Source of the DNA: Candidatus Brockarchaeota archaeon
GTDB lineage: Archaea; Thermoproteota; EX4484-205; DTQO01
Reading direction: 5' to 3'
Assembly (NCBI GenBank): GCA_017601265.1
Contig: JAFNJA010000022.1
Span: forward strand, 1 to 14,524
Length of the DNA stretch: 14,524 bases
Shown here one piece after another: positions 1 to 6,677 of the stretch. The position numbers and the translations under genes were made by a program. A model generated the notes under the pieces. It saw only the letters and a program-made list of their open reading frames with translations. It was not told where the DNA came from and ran no database searches. Within the stretch, counting starts at the first letter, position 1; each line of letters opens with the position of its first letter.

Positions 1-279
1 TCTCTGATGAAGAAAGGCGCGTTCCTCGTCAACACGTCCCGGGGAGGCGTTATAGACGAAATGGCGCTGTGCAAGGCTCTGGAGAATGGCGCGATTGCCG
101 GAGCGGCCCTCGACGTGCTTGCCGAAGAGCCGCCTTCCCCAGACAACCCCCTTTTGAGGTTGAAAAACGCGATCGTAACGCCGCACATGGCCTCGGCCAC
201 CCACGAGAACAGGAGGAAGATGGCGTTGGTCGTGGCGGAGGACGTCGCGAGGGTGCTGAAGGGCCGCAAGCCTCTGTAA
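1..279 (+). CDS. D-2-hydroxyacid dehydrogenase, C-terminal part (cut by window edge)
   Basis: This is the last ~92 residues of an NAD(P)-dependent D-isomer-specific 2-hydroxyacid dehydrogenase (SerA, glyoxylate/hydroxypyruvate reductase, D-lactate dehydrogenase superfamily), which interconverts 2-oxoacids and D-2-hydroxyacids in the cytoplasm. All three catalytic residues of the family can be seen: Arg in VNTSRGGVIDE, Glu in LDVLAEEPP and His in VTPHMAS, with the usual NPLLRLKNAIVTPH run between the last two. The reading frame is open from base 1 and ends at TAA (277-279). The protein ends shortly after the catalytic domain, so there is no C-terminal ACT domain like that of long SerA enzymes. 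The N-terminal substrate and NAD-binding parts lie outside the window, so the substrate cannot be told. No oligo-T terminator is obvious after the stop. Confidence 0.93.
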   Translation, partial: SLMKKGAFLVNTSRGGVIDEMALCKALENGAIAGAALDVLAEEPPSPDNPLLRLKNAIVTPHMASATHENRRKMALVVAEDVARVLKGRKPL

Positions 280-418
280 CCGCTCAACCCGGAGGCGGTG
301 GCGGCAAGAGGTTTGGTTGACTAGACAGATCCAACTTAACTTCCTGCGCAAGACAGCATGGGCCTCTCCCCTCCGTGCCCGGCCTCGAACGCAAGGGATA
401 GGTGATTGGCAGGCCTTC

Positions 419-649
419 CTAGACGAAGATGGCCTCGTTATCTTGGGGTTCGCTTTCCGCTTCCTCCAGGATGAGAATCGGTTCCGAAATCGGGCTCCGG
501 ATCCCGCTTATGGGCCGACCTAAGGGGGATCCGCACGAAGGGCAGAAACGGAAACCCTTCGCGATCCGAGATCGGCACCTTCCGCACCTCTCAACTTCCG
601 CTTCAACGGGCTTGGCCAATGCGGCGCAACCTCCGCAAGCCTCTGCCAT
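419..649 (-). CDS. Small zinc-ribbon protein (76 aa)
   Basis: A 76-residue protein with three CxxC knuckles: C5-C8, C22-C25 (CGRC) and C36-C39 (CPSCG). The second and third form a standard rubredoxin-like zinc ribbon. The first pair has no visible partner. The C-terminal ~30 residues are acidic and probably unstructured. Such proteins are common in archaea and may bind nucleic acid or a protein partner; no specific function can be assigned. It lies 180 bases after the acetyltransferase on the same strand. A run of six T on the minus strand (701-706) lies between the two, so it may be transcribed separately, but no strong TATA box stands out before the ATG at 649. The ORF on the opposite strand (429-983) has no recognisable domain and overlaps two better genes. 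Confidence 0.7.
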   Translation of the reverse strand: MAEACGGCAALAKPVEAEVERCGRCRSRIAKGFRFCPSCGSPLGRPISGIRSPISEPILILEEAESEPQDNEAIFV

Positions 650-700
650 CGCTTGGCGGTTAATAGGGCTACGATTTCGAACGACTAGAAGGGATTTTCC

Positions 701-706
701 AAAAAA
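701..706 (-). terminator. Oligo-T run, possible terminator after the acetyltransferase
   Basis: Six T on the minus strand, about 125 bases after the acetyltransferase stop and 50 bases before the zinc-ribbon start. It is flanked by a short imperfect inverted repeat (TTTTCC and GGAAA on the plus strand). Archaeal intrinsic termination needs only a T-rich stretch in the RNA-like strand, so this is a weak but reasonable candidate. Confidence 0.25.
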
Positions 707-829
707 GTGGAAATTCTTCCCGAGTCCCTTCGCGGCCGCCTCGACGCTTGGCGCGCTAAACCGACCGCAGGCAAACGGTATTCCAGCGCTTCGGAAGGGT
801 GATTTTTCAGGGCATCGAATCGACGCGTG

Positions 830-1732
830 CTACCAATCGCTTTGGCGCCCGCTTCCATACTTCCTCCAGGTCGGAGCGCACTGTGGGCAATCTGGATCCG
901 AGCACAGAAGGGCAAGCGGATCTTCGTCCAATATCTTGATCGTCTCGTCTACCAGCCCGCGCTGCGGCATGAATTGGCAGTAGCTCTGCCCGATCCTCCC
1001 GTACGATATGACGCCCCTGCGGCGCAGGATGGGCTCTATTCGAATGAAGCCCGTGCTGCATCCCCCCTCCTTTTCCAGCAAGACCCACTCCCTTCCTCGG
1101 GGCGTGTCAACCGGCACCCTGGATTTCCAAAACTCCCCTAGGTGGGCGAGGCCTTCGCCTTTTCGTGCCCACCTCTCGGCAAGGTGCATGGAAGAGTTCG
1201 AGCTCAGGTCCGTGCCTATTGACAGTACCCAGCCGTCCAACTCGTAGACCTGCCCCAACGGGCCGTCCGGAAGGAGGCTGTTCTCCAACCTCTGGGCCGA
1301 CACGATCCGTTTGGCATTTTTTCCCAAAGCTATGATTGAGCCGTTTGGATGGGACGAACGAAGCGCCCCCGGAAACCTCGACGCGGCGCTAGGTATCGCT
1401 CCGGTATCGATCGGGCTGAGGATGGGATCGAAAGGGGGGATGTTCTTCCGGACCTTCTCGACGAGGTGCGGGGCGACGGGCGGGTAGCGCCACTGTTCAG
1501 GATCCGAGGCGGAGTACGAATAAGCGGGGAAAACCAACGTGCCTCCGCCGCCGACCCATTCGAGAAGCGCCCTTACGACCGTCTCGGCCCCACCTATGAC
1601 GTACCCGATCGATTTAAGCGAGGAGTGGACGATAACCACGGGATCCTCGGCAGGAAGCTTGTTGAAAGGGTAGAGCCGAAGGTCCTCCAAAATGTCGCCC
1701 TTGCTGAACGCTTGGTCGATAACCTTGCCCAT
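830..1732 (-). CDS. AAC(3)-family N-acetyltransferase (Antibiotic_NAT fold)
   Basis: A member of the acetyl-CoA-dependent aminoglycoside 3-N-acetyltransferase / YokD family (300 aa from ATG 1732). Visible landmarks are VVIVHSSLKSIGYVIGGAE with the following GGGGTLVFPAYSYS near the N-terminus, DTGAIPSAASRFPGALRSSHP with the conserved active-site His, and NSSMHLAERWA with a conserved His and Glu. The C-terminus has three cysteines (LLCSDPDCPQC), a cluster also seen in bacterial relatives as I recall them. Chromosomal members far from clinical resistance genes acylate unknown amines, so aminoglycoside resistance should not be assumed. Start choice: an upstream ATG at 1759 is in frame, but a good TATA box (1761-1767) lies only a few bases before it, which places transcription start near 1738. 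ATG 1732 then has a ~6-base leader. It follows the GH3 gene by about 60 bases but has its own promoter. Confidence 0.85.
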   Translation of the reverse strand: MGKVIDQAFSKGDILEDLRLYPFNKLPAEDPVVIVHSSLKSIGYVIGGAETVVRALLEWVGGGGTLVFPAYSYSASDPEQWRYPPVAPHLVEKVRKNIPPFDPILSPIDTGAIPSAASRFPGALRSSHPNGSIIALGKNAKRIVSAQRLENSLLPDGPLGQVYELDGWVLSIGTDLSSNSSMHLAERWARKGEGLAHLGEFWKSRVPVDTPRGREWVLLEKEGGCSTGFIRIEPILRRRGVISYGRIGQSYCQFMPQRGLVDETIKILDEDPLALLCSDPDCPQCAPTWRKYGSGRQSDW

Positions 1733-1760
1733 CCGTTGGGTGGATGAAAACCTTTCCATG

Positions 1761-1767
1761 CTTATAT
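1761..1767 (-). promoter_or_regulatory. TATA box of the acetyltransferase gene
   Basis: ATATAAG on the minus strand, centred ~1764. At the usual archaeal distance of ~26 bases it predicts a transcript start near 1738, downstream of the in-frame ATG at 1759 and just before the ATG at 1732. This decides the start codon chosen here. Confidence 0.55.
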
Positions 1768-1792
1768 GCTTAGGGGTCTGATCATACTGGCT

Positions 1793-4066
1793 TCAGCCGA
1801 CGAAAACTTCGCTGAAGAAAACCCTCCTGGAAGGGACGACCTTCACCTCCCCGACGACATCGAAACTTCCCGTCAGCCTAACGTCCTCCGAGGACGCTCC
1901 CACCATCACGTCGTACCTCCCCGGTTCGACGACCAGCCTCATGTGGCGATCGTAGAAGGCGAGCTGTTCCATATAAAGGTGGAACTCCACCGCCTTCTTT
2001 TCCCCCCGGTCGAGGGACACCCTCTTGAAGCCCTTGAGCTCCTTCAAGGGCCTAGAGACGCTCGCAACGGGGTCTGAGACGTACAGCTGGACCACCTCGT
2101 CTCCATTTCGGTCCCCGGCGTTCTTAACCTCGAAACCCACCGTGACCTTCCCCGCGGGCCCTACCCTATCCGGCTCTATTTTGAGCGAACCGTACTCGAA
2201 CTTCGTGTAGCTCAAACCGTGCCCGAACGGGAACAGGGGCTTGGACGTGGAGAAGACGTAGTTGCCGAAAGAGGACGGTTTCCTGTTGTAGTTGATCGGG
2301 ATCTGCCCAACTTCAAGAGGAATCGAGATCGGGAGCCTCCCTCCCGGGTTGTAGTCGCCGAAGAGCACGTCGGCTATCGCGCTTCCCCCCTCCTCGCCTG
2401 GCAGCCAGGCCTCGACGATGGCGGGGCAGTTCTCAGCTATCCAGCGCGTCGAGAGGGGCCTTCCGTTGACGAGGACGACCACGACAGGCCTGCCCGCCTT
2501 GCACAAAGCCCTCAAGAGCTCTTCCTGGACGCCGGGGAGCCCGAGGTCGGTCCTGTCCCGCCCTTCTCCAGATACGTCATCCCTGGATAGACCCGACCTC
2601 TCCCCAACGACGGCAACTACGACCTCCGATTTGCGAGCCACGTTTACAGCCTCCTCGAACCCTTCCGTCGAACTCCCCGCCACCTCGCACCCCCTGGCGT
2701 AATGAACCTCTGCTCGTGGCAACTTTCTCCTTATTCCCTCGAGGACGCTCACTACCGGTACGACATCGCCCTTGCACGAAAGGTGCGCCGTGTAGCTGTA
2801 ATCGCCGAGGAGGTTCCTGGTGCTGGCAGCGTTGGGGCCGACGACGGCTATCGACCTGATCGATTTGTCCAGCGGAAGAAGGCCTTCGTTCTTGAGCAGC
2901 ACTATCGACTCCCTCGCGGCTTGTAGCGCGAGCGCCCTGTGCTCGGCCCTGTCCAAGATCAAGGGGGCGAGCTCCGCATCGACGTAAGGGTTGTCGAAAA
3001 GGCCAAGAAGGAACTTAGCTTCGAGGATCCTGGACACGGCTTCGTCAACCGTGGCTTCTGAGACGAGCCCTTCCTTGGCGGCTTGGAGGAGCGGTTCGCC
3101 GTAGCACTGAGCGGCTGGAAGTTCCACGTCGATCCCAGCTTCGAGGGCCATGACGGCAGCTTCCTTTTCGCTTCCAGCGACGCGGTGGAAGGTCTGGAGC
3201 ATCTTGACCGCTCCGTAGTCGGAGACGACGAAACCCTTGAACCCCCACTCGCCGCGGAGCACGTCCGTGAGCAGGTGCCTCGAGGAAGCGCACGGCACGC
3301 CGTCTATTTCGTGGTAAGCGTTCATCAGCGATCCCGCGCCAGCCTCCTTGACCGCCGCTTCGAATGGAAAAAGGAAAACCTCCCTGAACTCCCTCGGGGA
3401 AACGTGGACCGGCGCGCAGTTCCTCCCTCCCTCCGGAAATCCATGCGCCGCGAAGTGCTTCACCGTCGCCAAAACCCCGGTCCTGGGATCCTCGCCTTGG
3501 AGGCCCTTCACGTACGCGGCGCCGATGCGCGCGACCAAGTACGGGTCCTCGCCGAAGGTCTCCTCTGTCCTCCCCCACCTCGGGTCCCTCGCGACATCCA
3601 GCACCGGCGAAAGCCCCTGTGAGGCGCCCGTAGCCCTCATCTGCTCCCTTATCGTCGACGTTATCCTTTGGACGAGTCCTTCATTCCAGGTGCTCGCCAT
3701 CCCTATAGCTTGGGGGAAGGTCGTGGCTCCCATCGCCATGAACCCGCTCAGGCACTCCTCGTGCACAACCGCCGGTATGCCGAGGCGGGTCTTCTCGACC
3801 AGGAACCTCTGGATCTGGTTCACGATCGTAGCCGCCTCCTTCGGGCCAGCTCCAGAAGCTCCAGCAACGCGCGTTACCTGCCCGATGCCTTTGCCAAGGA
3901 GCCTTTCGGCTTTCTCCTGGCTGAACCTCCCGCCCTCGACGAGATCCCAAGCCGGAGCCGAGCCCAGTTGGGCCACCTTCTCCTCGATCGTCATCCGCTT
4001 GAGGAGGTCCCTGGCTTTCGCCTCTACCGTCATGCGAGCTTCCAAGCGCTCAGGCCCTCCATACAT
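1793..4066 (-). CDS. Glycoside hydrolase family 3 beta-glycosidase (beta-xylosidase/beta-glucosidase)
   Basis: A full-length GH3 enzyme (757 aa from ATG 4066) that removes terminal beta-linked glucose or xylose (possibly alpha-arabinose) from oligosaccharides by a retaining mechanism. Domains in order: a TIM-barrel (about 10-320) with VHEECLSG, DVARDPRWGRTEETFGEDP and KHFAAHG; the nucleophile Asp in GFVVSDYGAV (~D283); an alpha/beta sandwich (about 385-600) with the likely acid/base Glu in SGEGRDRTDLGLPG (~E501); and a C-terminal fibronectin-III-like domain (about 635-730). There is no signal peptide or membrane segment, so it should act in the cytoplasm on imported sugars. No transporter or other glycosidase is adjacent. 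Start: GTG 4078, ATG 4066 and ATG 4033 are all in frame. The TATA box at 4098-4108 puts the transcript start near 4079, favouring 4066 (13-base leader) or a leaderless GTG. ATG 4033 lies just before the conserved part. Substrate specificity cannot be read from the sequence. Confidence 0.96.
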   Translation of the reverse strand: MYGGPERLEARMTVEAKARDLLKRMTIEEKVAQLGSAPAWDLVEGGRFSQEKAERLLGKGIGQVTRVAGASGAGPKEAATIVNQIQRFLVEKTRLGIPAVVHEECLSGFMAMGATTFPQAIGMASTWNEGLVQRITSTIREQMRATGASQGLSPVLDVARDPRWGRTEETFGEDPYLVARIGAAYVKGLQGEDPRTGVLATVKHFAAHGFPEGGRNCAPVHVSPREFREVFLFPFEAAVKEAGAGSLMNAYHEIDGVPCASSRHLLTDVLRGEWGFKGFVVSDYGAVKMLQTFHRVAGSEKEAAVMALEAGIDVELPAAQCYGEPLLQAAKEGLVSEATVDEAVSRILEAKFLLGLFDNPYVDAELAPLILDRAEHRALALQAARESIVLLKNEGLLPLDKSIRSIAVVGPNAASTRNLLGDYSYTAHLSCKGDVVPVVSVLEGIRRKLPRAEVHYARGCEVAGSSTEGFEEAVNVARKSEVVVAVVGERSGLSRDDVSGEGRDRTDLGLPGVQEELLRALCKAGRPVVVVLVNGRPLSTRWIAENCPAIVEAWLPGEEGGSAIADVLFGDYNPGGRLPISIPLEVGQIPINYNRKPSSFGNYVFSTSKPLFPFGHGLSYTKFEYGSLKIEPDRVGPAGKVTVGFEVKNAGDRNGDEVVQLYVSDPVASVSRPLKELKGFKRVSLDRGEKKAVEFHLYMEQLAFYDRHMRLVVEPGRYDVMVGASSEDVRLTGSFDVVGEVKVVPSRRVFFSEVFVG

Positions 4067-4097
4067 TCTACTCAACACCGCGATGCCGAAAGGACAC

Positions 4098-4108
4098 TAA
4101 AGCTTTAT
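4098..4108 (-). promoter_or_regulatory. TATA box of the GH3 gene
   Basis: ATAAAGCTTTA on the minus strand. Its core is ~26 bases before 4079, the predicted transcript start, which sits at the GTG (4078) and 13 bases before the ATG (4066) of the GH3 gene. Confidence 0.5.
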
Positions 4109-4154
4109 CGCTACCTCCGGTGGCAAGGTGACGAACCGGGCAAGTCCGCCTTCC

Positions 4155-4322
4155 CTAAGGATCGCTGGAAAGATGCCATTTTGCCGTGATCACGGGGTTG
4201 GAGAAAATGGCCACGTGATCCTGGTTAAGGATCCCAACCTTGCACAGCTTTTGGACCCGGTGGAGCTGCCCACGAATCCTCGTGCCAGCGACGAAGGCGG
4301 GTGCCCAAACGATCTTCGTCAC
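4155..4322 (-). CDS. Possible small ORF coupled to aspartate kinase (55 aa, unknown)
   Basis: A 55-codon reading frame opens with GTG at 4322, overlapping the aspartate kinase stop in the sequence GTGA, a four-base overlap typical of translationally coupled genes. It ends at TAG (4155-4157), 46 bases before the GH3 TATA box. It begins TKIVWAPAFVAGTRIRGQLH and contains an IFSNPVITAKWHL tail; I recognise no family, and there is no signal peptide or cysteine pair. A GGAGG sequence lies in the end of the kinase gene, but ~20 bases before the GTG, too far to be a convincing ribosome site. A plus-strand frame (4128-4409) covers the same bases but overlaps the kinase heavily. It could be a chance frame in a 240-base gap. 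Confidence 0.3.
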   Translation of the reverse strand: MTKIVWAPAFVAGTRIRGQLHRVQKLCKVGILNQDHVAIFSNPVITAKWHLSSDP

Positions 4323-5698
4323 CGCGTTTTGTTCATTTCGCTCCTCCGCATATGGATGGCTTCCACGGCCGCCTCAACGTCTTTCTCCTCCACTACCAAG
4401 ATTATTTGAGACGTGTGCGGCGCGAATACGCCCCTTTTGATGTTGATCCGCGGTATTGCCCCTATGGCGATGGACGCAACCCCGGGGGAATCTTTCATCC
4501 TGTCCCCGATGAGGGTGACAACGCCCACTCCGTATTCTATCTTCATGTTTGCATCGAAACTTTTTATTTTATCTTCGTTTTTGCTCAGAAACCCTGAGTC
4601 CAGGAAAAGAAAATCCCGGATCCTCTCCTCCGTCTCCAAGGTTTCGGTCCCAAGATCCAGGAAGTCGCTTCTGCTCTCCCAGATCCTCAACGAATCCTCC
4701 AGCGACCTGCTCCTCTCGTCGCGCATCGAGAGGATGGCGCAACCTTTCTTTCCGGTGACAACCTTAACGATCTCATCTGTGAAGCTTTCGGACCGAATCA
4801 CAGTGCATTTTTCAGCGTCGTCCATAGGCACGATCTTCAGAGGTTGCTTGAACCTCCTGGCCATCGAAATAGCCGCATCTTGGACGATTTTCATCCCCAT
4901 CATGGACGCCTTGTGCGCCTCGTTGTAGGTGAGGGATGGTACGTCGAAGGTTCTCTGGCCCTTGACTATCTGGGGGTCCGCGCTCTGCACCGGAACGTCC
5001 TTGAACAGCAACGTTTCGACTTCGTACCGGCTTTGCAGCAAACAGGAGAGGAAAACGGCGGTCAGGTCGGAGCCCCCCCTCCCGAGGGTCGTTTCGAGCC
5101 CGTCAACCGTCACTCCCAAAAAGCCCGCCTGCGAAACTACCTTGCCCCCATCAAGCAGATCCACGACGCACCCGATCCTCTTCAAGCTTTCCTCGTAGAG
5201 GGGCGAAGCGTTCTCGAAGTTGTCGTCCGTGACGATAGGCCATCGGTCTTTCGGGACGCGGCGGGATTCAAGGCCGTTTTCGGTCATGATGTACTCCATG
5301 AGCAGAGAAGTAGGGAGCTCCCCTCCGCTGGTCAGAAGCTTCGCTTTGACGTTGCCTTGGAACCTCTTATTTATCGATGAAAGGGCTTCGCGCGCCTCGT
5401 TCCTGTAAAAGGCCAAGTCGGACAGCAGCTTCTTCAAAGGCTCTCCTTCGACGTACGCCCTGGCCATCTCCTCGTAGGAGTCGAAGATGTGCTCGACTGA
5501 GGCGTACTCGGACCGGGTGAAGGATTCGCCTATCCGGATCAGCTCGTCGGTGAAACTTCCCGGGGCCGAGAAAACGACTATTGGCCCGGCGCCTCCCCTT
5601 TCCTTCAGCTCCCTCACTCGTTCCAGAACCTTTGGGATGCTCTTCCCTTTCGGATCCAATAGGCTCCCTCCGAACTTCGCGACCGAAAGCTTCCTCAT
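4319..5698 (-). CDS. Aspartate kinase (divergent, with C-terminal ACT domains)
   Basis: A 459-residue amino acid kinase with regulatory ACT domains, best read as aspartate kinase: ATP-dependent phosphorylation of L-aspartate, first step to lysine, threonine and methionine. Seen: the phosphate-binding KFGGS at 8-12, TLGRGGSD at 204-211, KDVPVQSADPQIV at 233-245 matching the family's nucleotide-binding KDVxGVxTADP segment, SLTYNEAHKASMMGMKIV at 255-272, and an ACT domain at about 388-450 including INIKRGVFAPHTSQI, where feedback inhibitors bind in the family. Length matches archaeal single-function enzymes. Odd points: the usual KVLHPRA is KIVQDAA here, and the N-terminal VVSAM-type strand is VVFSAPGSFTDELI. 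These could mean a divergent specificity, so the substrate is less sure than the family. No other amino-acid biosynthesis gene is nearby. An AT-rich run at 5735-5746 may be its TATA box. Confidence 0.87.
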   Translation of the reverse strand: MRKLSVAKFGGSLLDPKGKSIPKVLERVRELKERGGAGPIVVFSAPGSFTDELIRIGESFTRSEYASVEHIFDSYEEMARAYVEGEPLKKLLSDLAFYRNEAREALSSINKRFQGNVKAKLLTSGGELPTSLLMEYIMTENGLESRRVPKDRWPIVTDDNFENASPLYEESLKRIGCVVDLLDGGKVVSQAGFLGVTVDGLETTLGRGGSDLTAVFLSCLLQSRYEVETLLFKDVPVQSADPQIVKGQRTFDVPSLTYNEAHKASMMGMKIVQDAAISMARRFKQPLKIVPMDDAEKCTVIRSESFTDEIVKVVTGKKGCAILSMRDERSRSLEDSLRIWESRSDFLDLGTETLETEERIRDFLFLDSGFLSKNEDKIKSFDANMKIEYGVGVVTLIGDRMKDSPGVASIAIGAIPRINIKRGVFAPHTSQIILVVEEKDVEAAVEAIHMRRSEMNKTR

Positions 5699-5734
5699 CC
5701 GCCGCTTCTCCGCGCCCGCGAGGGGGAAGGAGAC

Positions 5735-5746
5735 AAAAATTCTTTC
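5735..5746 (-). promoter_or_regulatory. Possible TATA box of the aspartate kinase gene
   Basis: GAAAGAATTTTT on the minus strand, centred ~5740 in an otherwise GC-rich gap; predicted transcript start ~5714, about 16 bases before ATG 5698. Confidence 0.3.
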
Positions 5747-5889
5747 CTCTTTCGCTGGCGGAGAGGCTTCGGTTGAAGCTCACAAACAGAAAACCTTCCG
5801 CCTCGCGATCGCTTGCACGTTTCAGCTTGCCCGCATCGAAAAGGCGTAGGTAGGGGAAAATGGGCCGCCCTTTCCTCGACGGCGCATGC

Positions 5890-6282
5890 CTATTGGAAAA
5901 GCTCGATCCAAATTCCGTTGGGATCTTGGACGAAGGCCAGGAATCCGGTCGCCTCTTTGTCGTTAGTCTCCTCGAATGGTTCCAGAGCCACCGTGGCTCC
6001 CTTCCTTCGCAAGTTTTCGAATTCCGCCTTAACGTCGTCGACCTTGAACCCCAGGTGATCCAACCCGTCGCCGGCCTCGTAGGGCGTGGCAAACGGGCTG
6101 CCCTCTTCGTAGTAGTTGAGTTCAAGGACAAGTTTCGAGCCCGGACTTTGTAGCGCGGCAGTCTCTCCCTTCGTAGTCGGGATCTTCGCCCTGTCAAGGA
6201 GTTTCATGCCCAGCAGCTCGGTGTAGAACCTTATCGACTCGTCCATGTCCTTGACGCGGATCCCCACGTATTCCAACCTCAT
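5890..6282 (-). CDS. VOC-superfamily (glyoxalase I-like) protein
   Basis: A 130-residue single-unit VOC protein with two beta-alpha-beta-beta-beta halves (about 1-60 and 70-130). It aligns end to end with bacterial glyoxalase I: MRLEYVGIRVKDMDESIRFY at the N-terminus, LVLELNYYEEG, GLDHLGFKVDDV and FVQDPNGIWIELFQ. Three of the four usual metal ligands are kept (E54, H76, E127), but the first, normally His at position 5, is Tyr here. It may therefore be a lactoylglutathione-lyase-like isomerase, a methylmalonyl-CoA epimerase-like enzyme or another dioxygenase-fold enzyme; archaea of this kind usually lack glutathione, so glyoxalase I activity is doubtful. The frame is open back to 6486, but similarity starts exactly at ATG 6282. 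A weak TATA-like TTATTT lies at 6316-6325. It is 191 bases upstream of the kinase, so a shared transcript is uncertain. Confidence 0.85.
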   Translation of the reverse strand: MRLEYVGIRVKDMDESIRFYTELLGMKLLDRAKIPTTKGETAALQSPGSKLVLELNYYEEGSPFATPYEAGDGLDHLGFKVDDVKAEFENLRRKGATVALEPFEETNDKEATGFLAFVQDPNGIWIELFQ

Positions 6283-6677
6283 CTGCTTGCTACCGGGACC
6301 TTGAGCAAAACCGACGCAAATAACGCTTACCTCCCTTAAGCCTGATGAAGGCAAGAAGGCGCCGCTCCGAACCGGCTTATTGGGTACTTCATCCCGATCT
6401 ATCCCCCAAATTCGCCTTGCCAGCCCCAAGGTCATCTTGGAGGATCTGAATTGATTATTCGCCATTCGGACCGCGCCCGCGATCATCGCCGCGCCGGAAT
6501 TAGCCTGCGTACTCGTTTTTCAGGCGCAAGCGGACATCCACCACCTTCGGGATCGCTTTTTATTAGCAAGCGCTCTGGACGGGCTTCGGCTGGATGGGCT
6601 GAGGGTCGCGGCTTCTTACCTTCGCTTCGGACCCGCGAAACGAGCTTTTAGCCGCTCCAATAAGGGCTTACCGTAAT
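6283..6677. other. 395-base gap with no supported gene
   Basis: This lies between the M24 peptidase stop and the VOC start. The VOC frame stays open to 6486, but the encoded extension has no similarity to the family and looks non-coding. At 6555-6565 there is an AT-rich TTTTTATTA that reads as a TATA-like box on either strand. On the minus strand it is followed by a very short frame (GTG 6544 to TAA 6500) ending VVDVRLRLKNEYAG, which is too short to call. No tRNA cloverleaf, terminator or repeat array was seen. Confidence 0.5.

Noticed and set aside
340..420. A TTCGAG-like T-loop on the minus strand suggesting a tRNA
   Set aside because: The flanking bases do not pair as a T stem, and no acceptor, D or anticodon arm can be built.
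429..983. Plus-strand 184-codon frame over the zinc-ribbon gene and the end of the acetyltransferase
   Set aside because: No recognisable domain, Arg/Pro/Ser-rich composition, and it overlaps two minus-strand genes with clear family motifs.
3083..4100. Long plus-strand frames (3083-3622 and 3348-4100) opposite the GH3 gene
   Set aside because: They are antisense to a strongly conserved GH3 enzyme and their translations match no family; long antisense frames are expected at this G+C content.
5699..5889. Open frame between the VOC stop and the kinase start ending in an ATGA-like overlap
   Set aside because: It has no start codon after the VOC stop and its translation is a basic low-complexity string; readthrough is not supported.
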